64,000 bases of DNA from DASZBX01 sp035943635 (GTDB lineage Bacteria; Actinomycetota; Actinomycetes; Streptomycetales; Catenulisporaceae), in the NCBI GenBank assembly GCA_035943635.1, contig DASZBX010000149.1, positions 1 through 64,000 of the forward strand, given 5' to 3'. The position numbers and the translations under genes are program-made. The notes beneath the pieces are model-generated. The model was not told where the DNA came from. It saw only the letters and a program-made list of their open reading frames with translations, and did no database searches. Position 1 is the stretch's first letter. Every line of letters begins with the position of its first letter. Positions 42,329-51,298 of this stretch are shown one piece after another.

Positions 42329-42841
42329 GTGCCCGACTCGACCCGCGCCGCCGCGCCCGGATCGGCCGGCTCCGGCCTGCCGGACAACCCCTACAACCCG
42401 CACGCCTGGATCATCGGCGAACCGGTGATCGGGCCGGACACCTGGATCGGCGCGTTCACCGTGATCGACGGCTCCGGCGGGCTGACGATCGGAGCCGGCT
42501 GCGACATCGGCTGCGGGGCGCAGATCTACACCCACAGCTCGATCCGCCGCTGCGTCAGCGGGCGCGCCCACGAGCAGGTGGAACGCTCGCCGGTGGTGCT
42601 CGGCGACCGGGTCTTCGTCGGCCCCAACGCGGTGATCATGATGGGCGTGCGGATCGGCGACCAGGCCGTGGTCGCCGCCGGGGCCGTGGTCACCCGGGAC
42701 GTGCCGGCGCGGACCGTGGTGGCCGGCGTCCCGGCCCGGCCGGTCTCGGCGGTCGCGGTGGACGGCGCCGAGGTGCGCTTCCCGCGGCTGCCGCCGGCGC
42801 CCTGGCCGGGCGGCGACGCGGCCCCGGTCCGGCCGGTGTAG
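42329..42841 (+). CDS. Left-handed beta-helix (hexapeptide) acetyltransferase
   Basis: 170 residues made mainly of hexapeptide repeats: IGAFTVIDGSGGLTIGAGCD, VLGDRVFVGPNAVIMMGVRIGD and VVAAGAVVTRDVPARTVVAG. The catalytic-type His of the family may be in IYTHSSIRR. Such trimers acetylate amino sugars with acetyl-CoA and follow the aminotransferase step in pathways such as QuiNAc or FucNAc synthesis. GTG start immediately after the epimerase gene. The C-terminal 25 residues are Pro/Arg-rich and not part of the helix. Confidence 0.85.
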   Translation: MPDSTRAAAPGSAGSGLPDNPYNPHAWIIGEPVIGPDTWIGAFTVIDGSGGLTIGAGCDIGCGAQIYTHSSIRRCVSGRAHEQVERSPVVLGDRVFVGPNAVIMMGVRIGDQAVVAAGAVVTRDVPARTVVAGVPARPVSAVAVDGAEVRFPRLPPAPWPGGDAAPVRPV

Positions 42842-42935
42842 GACGGCCCGGTCCCGGCCGCCACCCGGCCCCGCCCGCGGTTTCGCCGCCGCCGGCCTTA
42901 CCCGCCCGCAGTCCTGAGCACAGCACGGAGTCCTG

Positions 42936-44123
42936 ATGCGCATCGTCGTCGTGAACAACTTCTTCCCGCCGCGGCCCGGCGGCAGCTCGCACCTGTCCGA
43001 TTCGCTGGCCGTCGGCTACGCGGCGGCCGGGCACGAGGTGCTGGTCCTGACCGCCTCCTACCGGGACTGCCCGGCGACCGAGGAGCGCGACGGGATCCGG
43101 ATCGTGCGGATCCCGGCCTGGACGCTGCCGAAGCTCCCGGTCTCGGTCAGCTTCGACCTCGCGTTCACCGCCCGGCCCGGGCTGTCGCGGAAGGTCGGGG
43201 CGATCCTGGCCGGGTTCCGCCCGGACGTGGTGCACCAGCACGGCCAGTTCTTCGACCTGACCTGGGCCAGCGGGCTGTGGGCGGGCAAGCACGGCGTTCC
43301 GGTGCTGCTGAGCGTGCACACCCGGCTGGAGAGCCCGCGCCGGCGCTACCGGTACCTGTTCCGCGCGGCCGACTCGATGCTCGTGTACCCGATCCTGCGC
43401 CGCTACCGGCCGGACTTCGTGGTGATAGACACCAAGATGGACACCTACATCTCGGCCCGCTACGGCAAGGCGGCCGGCGGCCGGGTGACCATCCCGGTCG
43501 GGGTCGAGGCGGCCCGGCTGCGCGGCGGCGACGCGGCCCGGATCCGCGCCCGGCACGGGCTCGGCGACCGTCCGGTGCTGCTCTCGCTCGGCCACGTGAT
43601 CCCGCTGCGGGCCCGGCTGCCGCTGGCCCGGGCGCTGCCCCGGATCCTGGACAAGATCCCGGACCTCGCGGTCGTCGTGGTCGGGCACGTCTACCACGGC
43701 GAGTTCCTGAAGCTGGCCGAGCAGCTCGGCGTGCGGCACGCGATCGTCGACGTCGGCGCGGTGCCGAAGTACGAGGTGCCGGACTACCTCGCCGCGGCCT
43801 TCGCCGAGGTGCACGACCTGGAGGGCCACGGCCTGGGCACGGCGAGTCTGGAGAGCATGGCGGCCGGGATCCCGGTGATCGCCTCGGTCCGGCCGGACAA
43901 CTTCCCCGGCATCCGGCTCGGCGACCGCGAGCACCTGTACGCGGTGCCGCTGGACGACCCGGAGTCGCTGGCCCAGGCGGTCGTCGAGATCGCCTCGGAC
44001 CCGGCCGGGGCCCGCGACCAGGTGTCGGCCAACGCCCGGCGGCTGATCGACGAGTACTTCGCGATGGAGTCGGTCGTCCGTCGGCATCTGGAACACTTCG
44101 AGAAGATGACCGGAGCGGCCTGA
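42936..44123 (+). CDS. GT4 family glycosyltransferase
   Basis: 395 residues, GT-B fold. N-terminal NNFFPPRPGGSSHLSDSLA, then VVHQHGQFFDLTWASGL as the acceptor side. The C-terminal part has SLGHVIPLRARLPLARAL near 222, and HDLEGHGLGTASLESMAAGIP near 300-320 with the donor-binding glutamate (GTASLESMAAG). Retaining transfer from the sugar nucleotide made by the preceding genes is likely. ATG follows CACGGAG. The set reaches a natural end here; the next gene is an unrelated sigma factor. Confidence 0.88.
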   Translation: MRIVVVNNFFPPRPGGSSHLSDSLAVGYAAAGHEVLVLTASYRDCPATEERDGIRIVRIPAWTLPKLPVSVSFDLAFTARPGLSRKVGAILAGFRPDVVHQHGQFFDLTWASGLWAGKHGVPVLLSVHTRLESPRRRYRYLFRAADSMLVYPILRRYRPDFVVIDTKMDTYISARYGKAAGGRVTIPVGVEAARLRGGDAARIRARHGLGDRPVLLSLGHVIPLRARLPLARALPRILDKIPDLAVVVVGHVYHGEFLKLAEQLGVRHAIVDVGAVPKYEVPDYLAAAFAEVHDLEGHGLGTASLESMAAGIPVIASVRPDNFPGIRLGDREHLYAVPLDDPESLAQAVVEIASDPAGARDQVSANARRLIDEYFAMESVVRRHLEHFEKMTGAA

Positions 44124-44244
44124 CCCCACTTCTGACGCCGCCTCCGCACTGCCCGGCCGGGCCGTGATGCAACCTGGTGAACTGCCGTGCGCATTCCACC
44201 AGTTGAACGTGCACTGCGCGCATCATGACCGGAGAGGAAGGCGG

Positions 44245-44796
44245 ATGGCAGCGTCCAGACGCGAATCCGAGTACGTCGAATACATCACGGCGAAGATCCC
44301 CTGGCTCCGGCGAACCGCCTACCTGCTGTGCCAGGACGTGCACCGGGTGGACGACCTGGTACAGAGCACGATCACAAAGCTCTACATCAACTGGCCCCGG
44401 GTCGCCAAGGTCGAGCATCCGGACGCCTACGCCCGGATGGTGCTGGTCAACCAGTACCTCTCCGAGCAGCGCACGAACTGGTGGCGCCGGGTGACCACCC
44501 GGTCCGAGCCGGTCGACGCCGAGGACCCCGGCACGGCCGGCCCGTCGACCGACCTGGACCTGCGGCTGGATCTGAGCGCCGCCCTGGCCGGGGTGCCCCC
44601 GCGGCAGCGGGCCACCCTGGTGCTGCGGTTCTACTGCGACCTGTCGGTGGAGGAGACCGCCCGGGTGATGAACTGCTCCGTCGGCAACGTCAAGAGCCAG
44701 ACCTCCCGCGGGCTGGCCACGCTGCGCACCGCCCTGACCGCCGACCTCGCCGACCTCGCCGACCGAGAGGAGTCCGACCATGGCATCGCCCGCTGA
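44245..44796 (+). CDS. SigE-type ECF RNA polymerase sigma factor
   Basis: 183 residues. Region 2 (YVEYITAKIPWLRRTAYLLC, VHRVDDLVQSTITKLY, DAYARMVLVNQYLSEQR) recognises the -10 element. Region 4 (LSAALAGVPPRQRATLVLRF, DLSVEETARVMNCSVGNVKS) binds the -35 element. These are the classic 70-family ECF segments in their actinobacterial SigE form. ATG at 44245 is chosen over an upstream ATG because GGAGAGGAAGG precedes it. It overlaps the next gene by 17 bp, so the membrane protein is probably its regulator. Confidence 0.9.
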   Translation: MAASRRESEYVEYITAKIPWLRRTAYLLCQDVHRVDDLVQSTITKLYINWPRVAKVEHPDAYARMVLVNQYLSEQRTNWWRRVTTRSEPVDAEDPGTAGPSTDLDLRLDLSAALAGVPPRQRATLVLRFYCDLSVEETARVMNCSVGNVKSQTSRGLATLRTALTADLADLADREESDHGIAR

Positions 44797-45874
44797 GAGC
44801 CTGGCCGCCGCGTTCGAGCGCCAGGCCCAGACCGAACTGCCGCCGGACGGCGTCGACGTCGCACTCGCCGTCGCCCACGGCCGCCGCACCGTGCGCAAGC
44901 GGCGCACGGCCGTCAGCATGGCGATGACCGGCGCCCTGGCCGCGGTCGCCGCGCTCGCCTGGACCGCGGCCGCGCACGGTCCGGGGCACGCGGTCGGCCC
45001 GGTCGCGCCCGCGCCCGCGCCCGCGCCGAGCACCGCATCGGCCGCACCGACCGTGACGACCACCCAGATCTTCCGCAGCGGGCCGAACGGCCCCGACCCG
45101 CTGACCGTGCAGGCGTCCTTCGGCTGGCTGCCGCCCGGCATGCCGATCAGCGGCTACGGGGCCAACCCCGACGCCGACTGGACCGAAGCCGGCGCCGCTC
45201 TGGGCCCCGGGGGCACAGTCGTGTCCACCATGGTCCAGCTGATGACAGAGGCAACCGACAGCTCGGACCCGACCACGGCGCCCCCGGACCCGGCCGACGT
45301 CGTGCCGAACCAGACGCTCAACGGCCATCCGGTCGAGTTCAAGCAGGTCGATTCGGCCTCCGCCGGGAGCCTCGGCAGCGAGTACCTCACCTGGCTTTCG
45401 CCCTCGGGACAACAGGTCTGGCTCTTCTACAGTTTCAAGCAGAACCAGGCGCCCGGTGTCGACGTCCTGATGCACATGGCCCGGACCGTGACCTATGGGA
45501 CCGCACAAGTCCCCCTGCCGGTGAGCGTCGCCGGTCTGGCCGGAGCGGGCCACGGCCTGATCGTCGAGAACATCGGCGCCTTCCAGATGCACGAACCGAG
45601 CCAGGTCACCCTGGACGACGACGGCATGACCATCGGCGTCTACTACGGCCTGTTCACGCTGAATGACCTTCCCGGCTACGGCATGGGCACGACCGAGTAC
45701 GCCTGGGCGACCCGGACCGTGGGTGGTGTATCCGTCGCCGTCGTGATCCGCAACGACGACGGGACGTCACCGCCCGACACGTCGAAACTCGGTACCGCGC
45801 AGCAGATTCTCGACCGGGTCACGTACTACGGCTCCGACCAGACGGCCTGGACCACCGACGTCCTGCGCAACTGA
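44780..45874 (+). CDS. Single-pass membrane protein, putative ECF sigma regulator
   Basis: 364 residues. A cytosolic N-terminus of about 45 residues ending in RRTVRKRRT, one membrane helix (SMAMTGALAAVAALAWTAAA), an Ala/Pro linker (PAPAPAPSTAS), then an extracellular domain to the end with no family I recognise. This topology and the 17-bp overlap with the sigma gene fit an anti-sigma-like partner, but no zinc-binding HxxxCxxC anti-sigma motif is present. It is followed by a terminator hairpin. Confidence 0.75.
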   Translation: MASPAESLAAAFERQAQTELPPDGVDVALAVAHGRRTVRKRRTAVSMAMTGALAAVAALAWTAAAHGPGHAVGPVAPAPAPAPSTASAAPTVTTTQIFRSGPNGPDPLTVQASFGWLPPGMPISGYGANPDADWTEAGAALGPGGTVVSTMVQLMTEATDSSDPTTAPPDPADVVPNQTLNGHPVEFKQVDSASAGSLGSEYLTWLSPSGQQVWLFYSFKQNQAPGVDVLMHMARTVTYGTAQVPLPVSVAGLAGAGHGLIVENIGAFQMHEPSQVTLDDDGMTIGVYYGLFTLNDLPGYGMGTTEYAWATRTVGGVSVAVVIRNDDGTSPPDTSKLGTAQQILDRVTYYGSDQTAWTTDVLRN

Positions 45875-45930
45875 CACCGCGGCCGCGAACGCGCGGCCGA
45901 CAGGAGAGAGAAAAGTACGGACAAACGCAC

Positions 45931-45961
45931 GGAGCCGGGCCGTGATCGTCGGCCCGGCTCC
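45931..45961. terminator. Terminator hairpin after the sigma factor operon
   Basis: GGAGCCGGGCC (45931-45941) and GGCCCGGCTCC (45951-45961) form a perfect 11-bp stem around GTGATCGTC, followed by GCTTTCTC. It separates the rightward sigma pair from the leftward DUF2142 gene and may serve both. Confidence 0.8.
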
Positions 45962-45980
45962 GCTTTCTCCGCGTCGTGGT

Positions 45981-47636
45981 TCAGCTTACCGGGGCCTGCC
46001 GACCGATGGCGAAATCGGCCCCCTGGTTGACCACCCGGGCGTGTCCGGAAAGGTCAAGGCCGGTTGCCAGGGCGTCCGCGGCGAGGCCGGGAAGATCGTC
46101 CTGAGGTGCGGGGTCGTCCTGGGCGCCGGCCGCCGCGGCGGCGCCGAGCCGTGTGACCAGAATCACCAAGCCGGCCAAGGCGATCGCGTAGAACGGCAGC
46201 CAGAGCATCCACGTGCCGGGCGGTTCCCACGAGATCGGGTGCAACAGCAGCCGCCCGTTCAGACCGACCATGTACCGGCGCAGGGCGTGGAAGAACGCGG
46301 CATAGTCGGCGAAAGCGAGCGCAGGCAACAAAAGCACCAGGATCCGCTGCTGCATCCGGTGCGAGACGGCCGACGCGTGCGCGGCCGCGGTCGCCCCGCA
46401 CAATAGCGGCAGCCCGACAGCGAACGCGAGCAGGTAACGACCCTGCCACACCAGGCCGATGTTCTTGGCCTGCATGCCTTGGGCGAGCACCGGGATGAAC
46501 ACCACGCCGAGCAGCAGGCCGAGCACCGCGGCCGATTCCCGGCGCCGGCCGAGCGTGCAGGCCAGGACCATCAGCATGATCAGGATGCCGGACCAGAGCA
46601 GGTAGGTGACCGCGGGCGAGTAGGTGTCCAGCCAGCCGAAGACGCCGATCATGTCGTCGATGTAGTACTGGGTGAGCTCCAGGGCCGAGCGCGCGGCGGG
46701 CACGAACGCGTTGTCCGTCACGTACGGCACCTTCGCGTTGTCGCTGTGGGCCAGCGTCCACCACAGGCCGAACAGCATCGGACCGGCCGCGCAGCCGCCG
46801 ACCAGCCAGGTGAACCGGTCGCGCACGATCGCGGTGAGGGCGCCGCGCCGGGCGACCACGGCCGACCCGGCCAGGATCGCGGCGGTCCACTCGAACCCGA
46901 GCGGGCGCGCGTTCGCGAGTACCGCCAAGCCGATCCCCAGGGCCAGCATCCGGCCGCGGAACTGGTCCCGGTCCGGCTGCACGGTCATCGCCAGTGCGGC
47001 GGTCCAGGCCAGCACGGCCGAGGAGACCTCGATCCCGTTGGGGTTCACCACGCCGTTCAGGAAGAGCACCATCGGCGTCGTCGCGGCCGCGAGCCCGGCC
47101 AGGGCGAACGCGGGCCGGCGCAACCGGGCCGCGATGGTGCAGGCCGCGGCGAGCAGGAGCGAGTTGAGCAGCGCCGACGTGAGCCGGATCAGGTACATGC
47201 CGTCCTCGCCGCGGAAGATCAGGCTCGGCCAGCCGACCGCGGCGTAGTAGATCGGGTTGTAGTGCCCTGCGGTGGTCGGCGCGAGGACGGTCGCGTCGCT
47301 GTGCCGGACCGGTTTGCGGCAGTCGCGGTTCGGGTCCCCCCAGCAGAGGTTGAGCTGCTTGTACGCGTCGGGGACCTCGTAGTAGCGGACCGGCTGCTCG
47401 GTCGGGCCCTGGCGCAGCGACTGGGTCAGGAAGCCGGGCGTCCCGGTGATCTCGCCGCGCGCGGTCGCGGCCGCCTTGATCAGGTGCGAGGGCTCGTCCG
47501 GGGAGGCGCCCGGCGGCGTGCAGACGGACCAGGCGGCCGACAGCGCGACGTAGACGGCCAGGGCGGCCAGGAAGATCCGGGTCGGAGTCCGGGCCGGATG
47601 CCACCGCGGGGTCAGGACGGGCCGGGGGAAGGTCAT
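45981..47636 (-). CDS. DUF2142-family polytopic membrane protein
   Basis: 551 residues. About ten helices with the family's N-terminal FLAALAVYVALSAAWSVCTP and SPDEPSHLIKAAA (the DEPSH segment is characteristic) and a later QGRYLLAF motif. DUF2142 proteins resemble GT-C type glycosyltransferases and occur in surface polysaccharide clusters, perhaps transferring sugars from polyprenyl phosphates on the outer face; this is family-based inference. The ATG at 47636 overlaps the acetyltransferase stop by 4 bp. The frame is open far upstream, but that part is only a shadow of other genes. Confidence 0.85.
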   Translation of the reverse strand: MTFPRPVLTPRWHPARTPTRIFLAALAVYVALSAAWSVCTPPGASPDEPSHLIKAAATARGEITGTPGFLTQSLRQGPTEQPVRYYEVPDAYKQLNLCWGDPNRDCRKPVRHSDATVLAPTTAGHYNPIYYAAVGWPSLIFRGEDGMYLIRLTSALLNSLLLAAACTIAARLRRPAFALAGLAAATTPMVLFLNGVVNPNGIEVSSAVLAWTAALAMTVQPDRDQFRGRMLALGIGLAVLANARPLGFEWTAAILAGSAVVARRGALTAIVRDRFTWLVGGCAAGPMLFGLWWTLAHSDNAKVPYVTDNAFVPAARSALELTQYYIDDMIGVFGWLDTYSPAVTYLLWSGILIMLMVLACTLGRRRESAAVLGLLLGVVFIPVLAQGMQAKNIGLVWQGRYLLAFAVGLPLLCGATAAAHASAVSHRMQQRILVLLLPALAFADYAAFFHALRRYMVGLNGRLLLHPISWEPPGTWMLWLPFYAIALAGLVILVTRLGAAAAAGAQDDPAPQDDLPGLAADALATGLDLSGHARVVNQGADFAIGRQAPVS

Positions 47637-48244
47637 CGCAGCGCGCTCTCGGCCGGACCGGACTGCGGCCGGGCCGGTGCGCTGTCCGGGCCCGCCGGCT
47701 CCGGGCGTTCCCCGAGGCAGGCCGGACAGCGGAGCTCGGCCGGAGCCGCCTGCGCGCGGGAGACGACCTCGCCGCAGCGGCAGACCCAGCCCTGTGGCCG
47801 GGCCGGATTGCCGTACACCAGCTGGTGGTCGGCGACGTCCCGGGTCACCACCGAGCCCGCGCCGACCAGTGCGTTGCGCCCGACCACGACCCCGCAGACC
47901 ACGGTCGCGTTCGCCCCGATCGAGGCGCCCTCGAGCACGAGCGTGCGGCCGACCCGCCAGTCCGCGCTGTGCGCCCGCGGCCGGAAGTCGTTGGTGAAGA
48001 CGGCGCTCGGGCCGACGAACACGTCGTCGCCGAGCTCGACCCCGTGGTAGACCGACACGTTGTTCTGGATCTTCACCCGGTCGCCGAGGACCACGCCCTC
48101 GTCCACGAACACGTTCTTGCCCAGGCTGCACCCGGCGCCGACCACCGCGCCGCGGCGCACGTGCACCTGGTGCCACACCCGGGTGCCCTCGCCCAGGACG
48201 GCGCCCGGCTCGACCTGCGCGGTCTGATGTACGAATGCTCCCAC
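47633..48244 (-). CDS. WlbB/WbpD-like hexapeptide N-acetyltransferase with C-terminal zinc-ribbon-like tail
   Basis: 203 residues. Left-handed helix repeats start AFVHQTAQVEPGAVLGEGTR and continue through VFVGPSAVFTNDFRPRA and VVCGVVVGRNALVGAGSVVT, ending with VYGNPAR. The FTNDFRPR segment and the overall pattern match enzymes acetylating the 3-amino group of UDP-2-acetamido-3-amino-glucuronate. An added C-terminal part contains CRCGEVV and LRCPACLGE, two Cys pairs that may hold zinc, then a Pro-rich tail. It is coupled to the downstream DUF2142 gene. Confidence 0.85.
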   Translation of the reverse strand: MGAFVHQTAQVEPGAVLGEGTRVWHQVHVRRGAVVGAGCSLGKNVFVDEGVVLGDRVKIQNNVSVYHGVELGDDVFVGPSAVFTNDFRPRAHSADWRVGRTLVLEGASIGANATVVCGVVVGRNALVGAGSVVTRDVADHQLVYGNPARPQGWVCRCGEVVSRAQAAPAELRCPACLGERPEPAGPDSAPARPQSGPAESALR

Positions 48245-48283
48245 TGTTCCAACCCTCCGAACTCGCTGTGCCGACCCGCGGCG

Positions 48284-49369
48284 CTACCCGGCCCCGGGTT
48301 CGTCGGCCGGCCCGGACGCCCGGGCCGGGTCCCGCCGCACGCCCCGCCGCCGGTCCCGGCCGCCCCGCGCCCCGGACAGCCGGACGCCGAGTGCGGCCAG
48401 GCCGGCCGAGGCCACGTCCCCGACGGTGAAGAACAACCGGGAGACCAGCGCCACGGCCACCGCCCGGGCCGGCGGCATCATGCTGCTGAGCACCGCGGCG
48501 ACCACGGCCTCGCGCAGGCCCACCCCGGACGGCAGGATGAACGCGAACAGGCTGACGGTCAGCGCGACGGCGATCGCGCCTGTGCACAACAGCACCCCGC
48601 CCGCCCCGGCCCGGCTCCACGCCGCGGCCAGCAGCCACAGGTGCACGCCGAACAGCCCGTACGAGACCAGCGAGCACAGCAGGGTCTTGCCGACCACCGC
48701 GTACCCGATCGGCCGCTCCAGGCCCGGGCGGCGCAGCAGCCGCAGCCCGGTGTCGACCAGGCGGCTGAGCACCGGCGGGTACAGGACGGCCAGGCCGACC
48801 GGCAGCAGGCAGTAGAGCCAGCCGGCCTCCGGGCTCTGCTTGAGCACCAGCGGCAGCGCGATGATCCCGAGCAGCAGCGAGGCGACCACGGACACCGCGG
48901 TCTGCACGATGCTCGCGGTCAGGATCCTGGTCCGCTGCACGCCGGACCGGCGCCCGAGCTCCATCTGCAGCACGTACGCCCAGACCGATCCGGGCACGTA
49001 CTTGCCCAGCGACCCGACCAGCAGGATCTGTCCGGCCCGGCGCAGCCCGACCGGCGGCCCGAGCCCGTCGAGCACCAGCTGCCAGCCGACCGTCGCCGCG
49101 AGCAGCCCGGCGACCAGCGCCGCGCCGCTGAGCAGCAGCGAACCGAGGGAGAGGGCGCGCACCGTCCCGGACACCGTCGACCATTCGGAGGCCGCCGCGT
49201 AGCCGACCGCGGCCAGCACGAACACGATCAACACCCTGCGTCCGGCCGCGACCAGTCCGGGCCGGCGCGCTCGGGCGGGCTCGGCCGGCGCGGCCTGGTC
49301 GGCCGGCTCGGGCGACCGGTCCGCCGGACCGGCGGCGGACTCGGCCGCCAGGGTCGGTAGTCCAGTCAT
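48284..49369 (-). CDS. UPF0104/lysylphosphatidylglycerol-synthase-like membrane protein
   Basis: About 361 residues. After a Pro/Ala-rich cytosolic start, some eight helices follow (VLIVFVLAAVGYAAASEW, LLLSGAALVAGLLAATVGWQ, SLLLGIIALPLVL, VSLFAFILPSGVGLREAVVA). SLGKYVPGSVW and LPSGVGLREA are hallmark motifs of the UPF0104/AglD family, thought to be flippases or lipid-sugar handling proteins. ATG at 49369 is preferred to an upstream start because GGAGA precedes it. It probably moves or handles the lipid-linked glycan of this locus. Confidence 0.85.
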   Translation of the reverse strand: MTGLPTLAAESAAGPADRSPEPADQAAPAEPARARRPGLVAAGRRVLIVFVLAAVGYAAASEWSTVSGTVRALSLGSLLLSGAALVAGLLAATVGWQLVLDGLGPPVGLRRAGQILLVGSLGKYVPGSVWAYVLQMELGRRSGVQRTRILTASIVQTAVSVVASLLLGIIALPLVLKQSPEAGWLYCLLPVGLAVLYPPVLSRLVDTGLRLLRRPGLERPIGYAVVGKTLLCSLVSYGLFGVHLWLLAAAWSRAGAGGVLLCTGAIAVALTVSLFAFILPSGVGLREAVVAAVLSSMMPPARAVAVALVSRLFFTVGDVASAGLAALGVRLSGARGGRDRRRGVRRDPARASGPADEPGAG

Positions 49370-49575
49370 GTGTTCTCCGTGGGGTCGGGCTCGGACGGCC
49401 CGGCCCGAGGCCCGAGGACGGATCGGAGGCAGGCGGAGCACTGGAGTTTATACCGGTTTACCCATCATTCTGGAACTACCTACCCGAAGGAGTTAAATCA
49501 GGGCATGCCGGTAGACTTCACCGTTATGGGTCAATAGCCTGTCCCGCGACGATCCACCGAAGGCCAGGAGCATCG

Positions 49576-50667
49576 ATGCGCGGCACCACCCCCCTCCGGC
49601 TCCTGCTCGTCGGGGCCGGCAGCATGGGCTCCCTGCACGCCCGGGTGATCGCCCAGTCCGGCGACTGCGTGCTGGCCGGGGTGGTGGACCCGGACGAGCC
49701 GGCCGGCCGCGCCCTGGCCGAGCGGCACGGCGCGCCGTGGACGGCCGACCTGGCCGGGCTCGACGGCCTGGCCGGACCGGCCGGCGTGGACGCCGTGATC
49801 GTCGCCGCGCCCACCGAGCACCACCACCGGCTCGCCCTGGACGTGCTGTCCGCCGGGAAGCCGCTGCTGCTGGAGAAACCGGTCTGCGACAGCCTGGCCG
49901 CCACCCGCGAGGTGCTGGCCGCGTCCGCGGCCCGCGGCGTGCCACTGATGTGCGGGCTGCTCGAACGCTACAACCCGGCCATCCTGACCGGGTTCGCCCT
50001 GATCCGGCAGCCGGTGCACGTCAGCGCGGTACGGCACGGCCCGTACGCCCCCCGGATCCGCACCGGCGTGGCCTGGGACCTGCTGGTGCACGACGTGGAC
50101 CTGGTCGTGCGCGCGTTCGGCGGCGCGCTGCCGGTCCAGACCCGGGGGTCCACCGGCCGCTTCCACCCGGACTCGGCGGCCGGCGCCGAGGACGTGGCCG
50201 AGGCCGTGCTGACCTTCCCGGACGGCGCCCTGGGCACCGTCTCGGCCAGCCGGCTGGGCCAGCGCAAGGTCCGCTCTCTGGAGATCGCCGAACTCGACCG
50301 GCTGATCGAGATCGACCTGCTGCGCCGGGACGTGACCGTCTACCGGCACGTCTCGCACGAGGCCGCCTGCGCCGACGGCCGTGGCTACCGGCAGCAGACC
50401 GTGATCGAGATCCCGGAGCTGGTCACCGCGGCCGAGCCGCTGGCCACCCAGCTGGCCCGGTTCGCCGACCTGGTCCGCGGCCGGGCCGACCCGGACGCCG
50501 AACGCGACTCGATCCTCCCGGCGCACCGCCTGGTCGACCAGGTGCTGGCCCAGTCCCGGGCGGGCGTCCCGCACCAGGCCGGGCCGGCGAGCGAGGCCGA
50601 GATCGAGGCGGCGGCCGAGGCGGCGGCGATGGCGATGGCGACGGCGGCGACGACGCAGCGCGGTTAA
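49576..50667 (+). CDS. Gfo/Idh/MocA-family sugar oxidoreductase
   Basis: 363 residues. The N-terminal nucleotide-binding GAGSMGSLHARVI lies at 14-26, the conserved catalytic-type Lys in EKPVCDSLAATRE near 97, then a substrate domain with LLVHDVDLVVRAFGG (His/Asp) near 171-185. The family oxidises or reduces nucleotide sugars; WlbA/WbpB members oxidise UDP-GlcNAcA at C3, feeding a DegT aminotransferase and WlbB/WbpD, both of which occur in this window. A C-terminal Ala-rich helix (EAEIEAAAEAAAMAMA) is extra. AGGAG precedes the ATG. Confidence 0.87.
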   Translation: MRGTTPLRLLLVGAGSMGSLHARVIAQSGDCVLAGVVDPDEPAGRALAERHGAPWTADLAGLDGLAGPAGVDAVIVAAPTEHHHRLALDVLSAGKPLLLEKPVCDSLAATREVLAASAARGVPLMCGLLERYNPAILTGFALIRQPVHVSAVRHGPYAPRIRTGVAWDLLVHDVDLVVRAFGGALPVQTRGSTGRFHPDSAAGAEDVAEAVLTFPDGALGTVSASRLGQRKVRSLEIAELDRLIEIDLLRRDVTVYRHVSHEAACADGRGYRQQTVIEIPELVTAAEPLATQLARFADLVRGRADPDAERDSILPAHRLVDQVLAQSRAGVPHQAGPASEAEIEAAAEAAAMAMATAATTQRG

Positions 50668-50698
50668 CGCCCGGGCCCGCGTCGGTAGAATCGCGCCC

Positions 50699-51286
50699 AT
50701 GCTCAGGATCATCGCGGGGGACTACGGCCGCCGGGTCATCAAGGCCCCCGCAGGCCAGCGGACCCGGCCGACCAGCGACCGGGTCCGCGAGGCGCTGTTC
50801 GGCACGCTCACCCGGCTGGCCGACCTCGACGGCGCCGTCTTCCTGGACCTCTACGCCGGATCCGGGGCGATCGGCCTGGAGGCGCTCTCCCGCGGCGCGG
50901 CCCGGGTCGTCCTGGTCGACAACGGCCCGGACGCGGTCGCCGTGATCCGCGAGAACGTCCGCACGCTCGGCGTCGCCGGTTCCTGCAAGATCGAGGCGTC
51001 CAGCGTGTCCGCGTACCTGGGCCGGTCCGCGCCGGTCGCCGCGGACATCGTGTTCTTGGACCCGCCGTACGCCCAGACGGTCGACGCCGACCTGGACCTG
51101 CTGGCCGCCCGCGGCTGGCTCGCCCCGGACGCGCTCGTCGTGGTCGAACGCGGCACCCGCACTCCGGACCCGGCCTGGCCGACGGCCCTGCCGGTCGAGG
51201 AGTCGCGGGTCTACGGCGAGACGAAACTCTGGTACTGCCGCAGCGAACCGACACCCGATCAGGTGACCGGCGCAGCCGAGGACTGA
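50699..51286 (+). CDS. rsmD: 16S rRNA (guanine(966)-N2)-methyltransferase
   Basis: 195 residues. The N-terminal LRIIAGDYGRR and TRPTSDRVREALFGTL are diagnostic for RsmD. The SAM-binding FLDLYAGSGAIGLEALSRGA follows near residues 44-63 and the catalytic DPPY lies near 120-125 (VFLDPPYAQ). It methylates G966 of 16S rRNA in the 30S subunit. The gene ends 12 bp from the convergent regulator gene. No unusual features. Confidence 0.93.
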   Translation: MLRIIAGDYGRRVIKAPAGQRTRPTSDRVREALFGTLTRLADLDGAVFLDLYAGSGAIGLEALSRGAARVVLVDNGPDAVAVIRENVRTLGVAGSCKIEASSVSAYLGRSAPVAADIVFLDPPYAQTVDADLDLLAARGWLAPDALVVVERGTRTPDPAWPTALPVEESRVYGETKLWYCRSEPTPDQVTGAAED

Positions 51287-51298
51287 GCCGCCGGACGG

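Noticed and set aside
45981..49184. 1067-codon leftward open frame
   Set aside because: Only its last 551 codons are a real gene (DUF2142); the upstream part runs antisense or out of frame through the acetyltransferase and UPF0104 genes.
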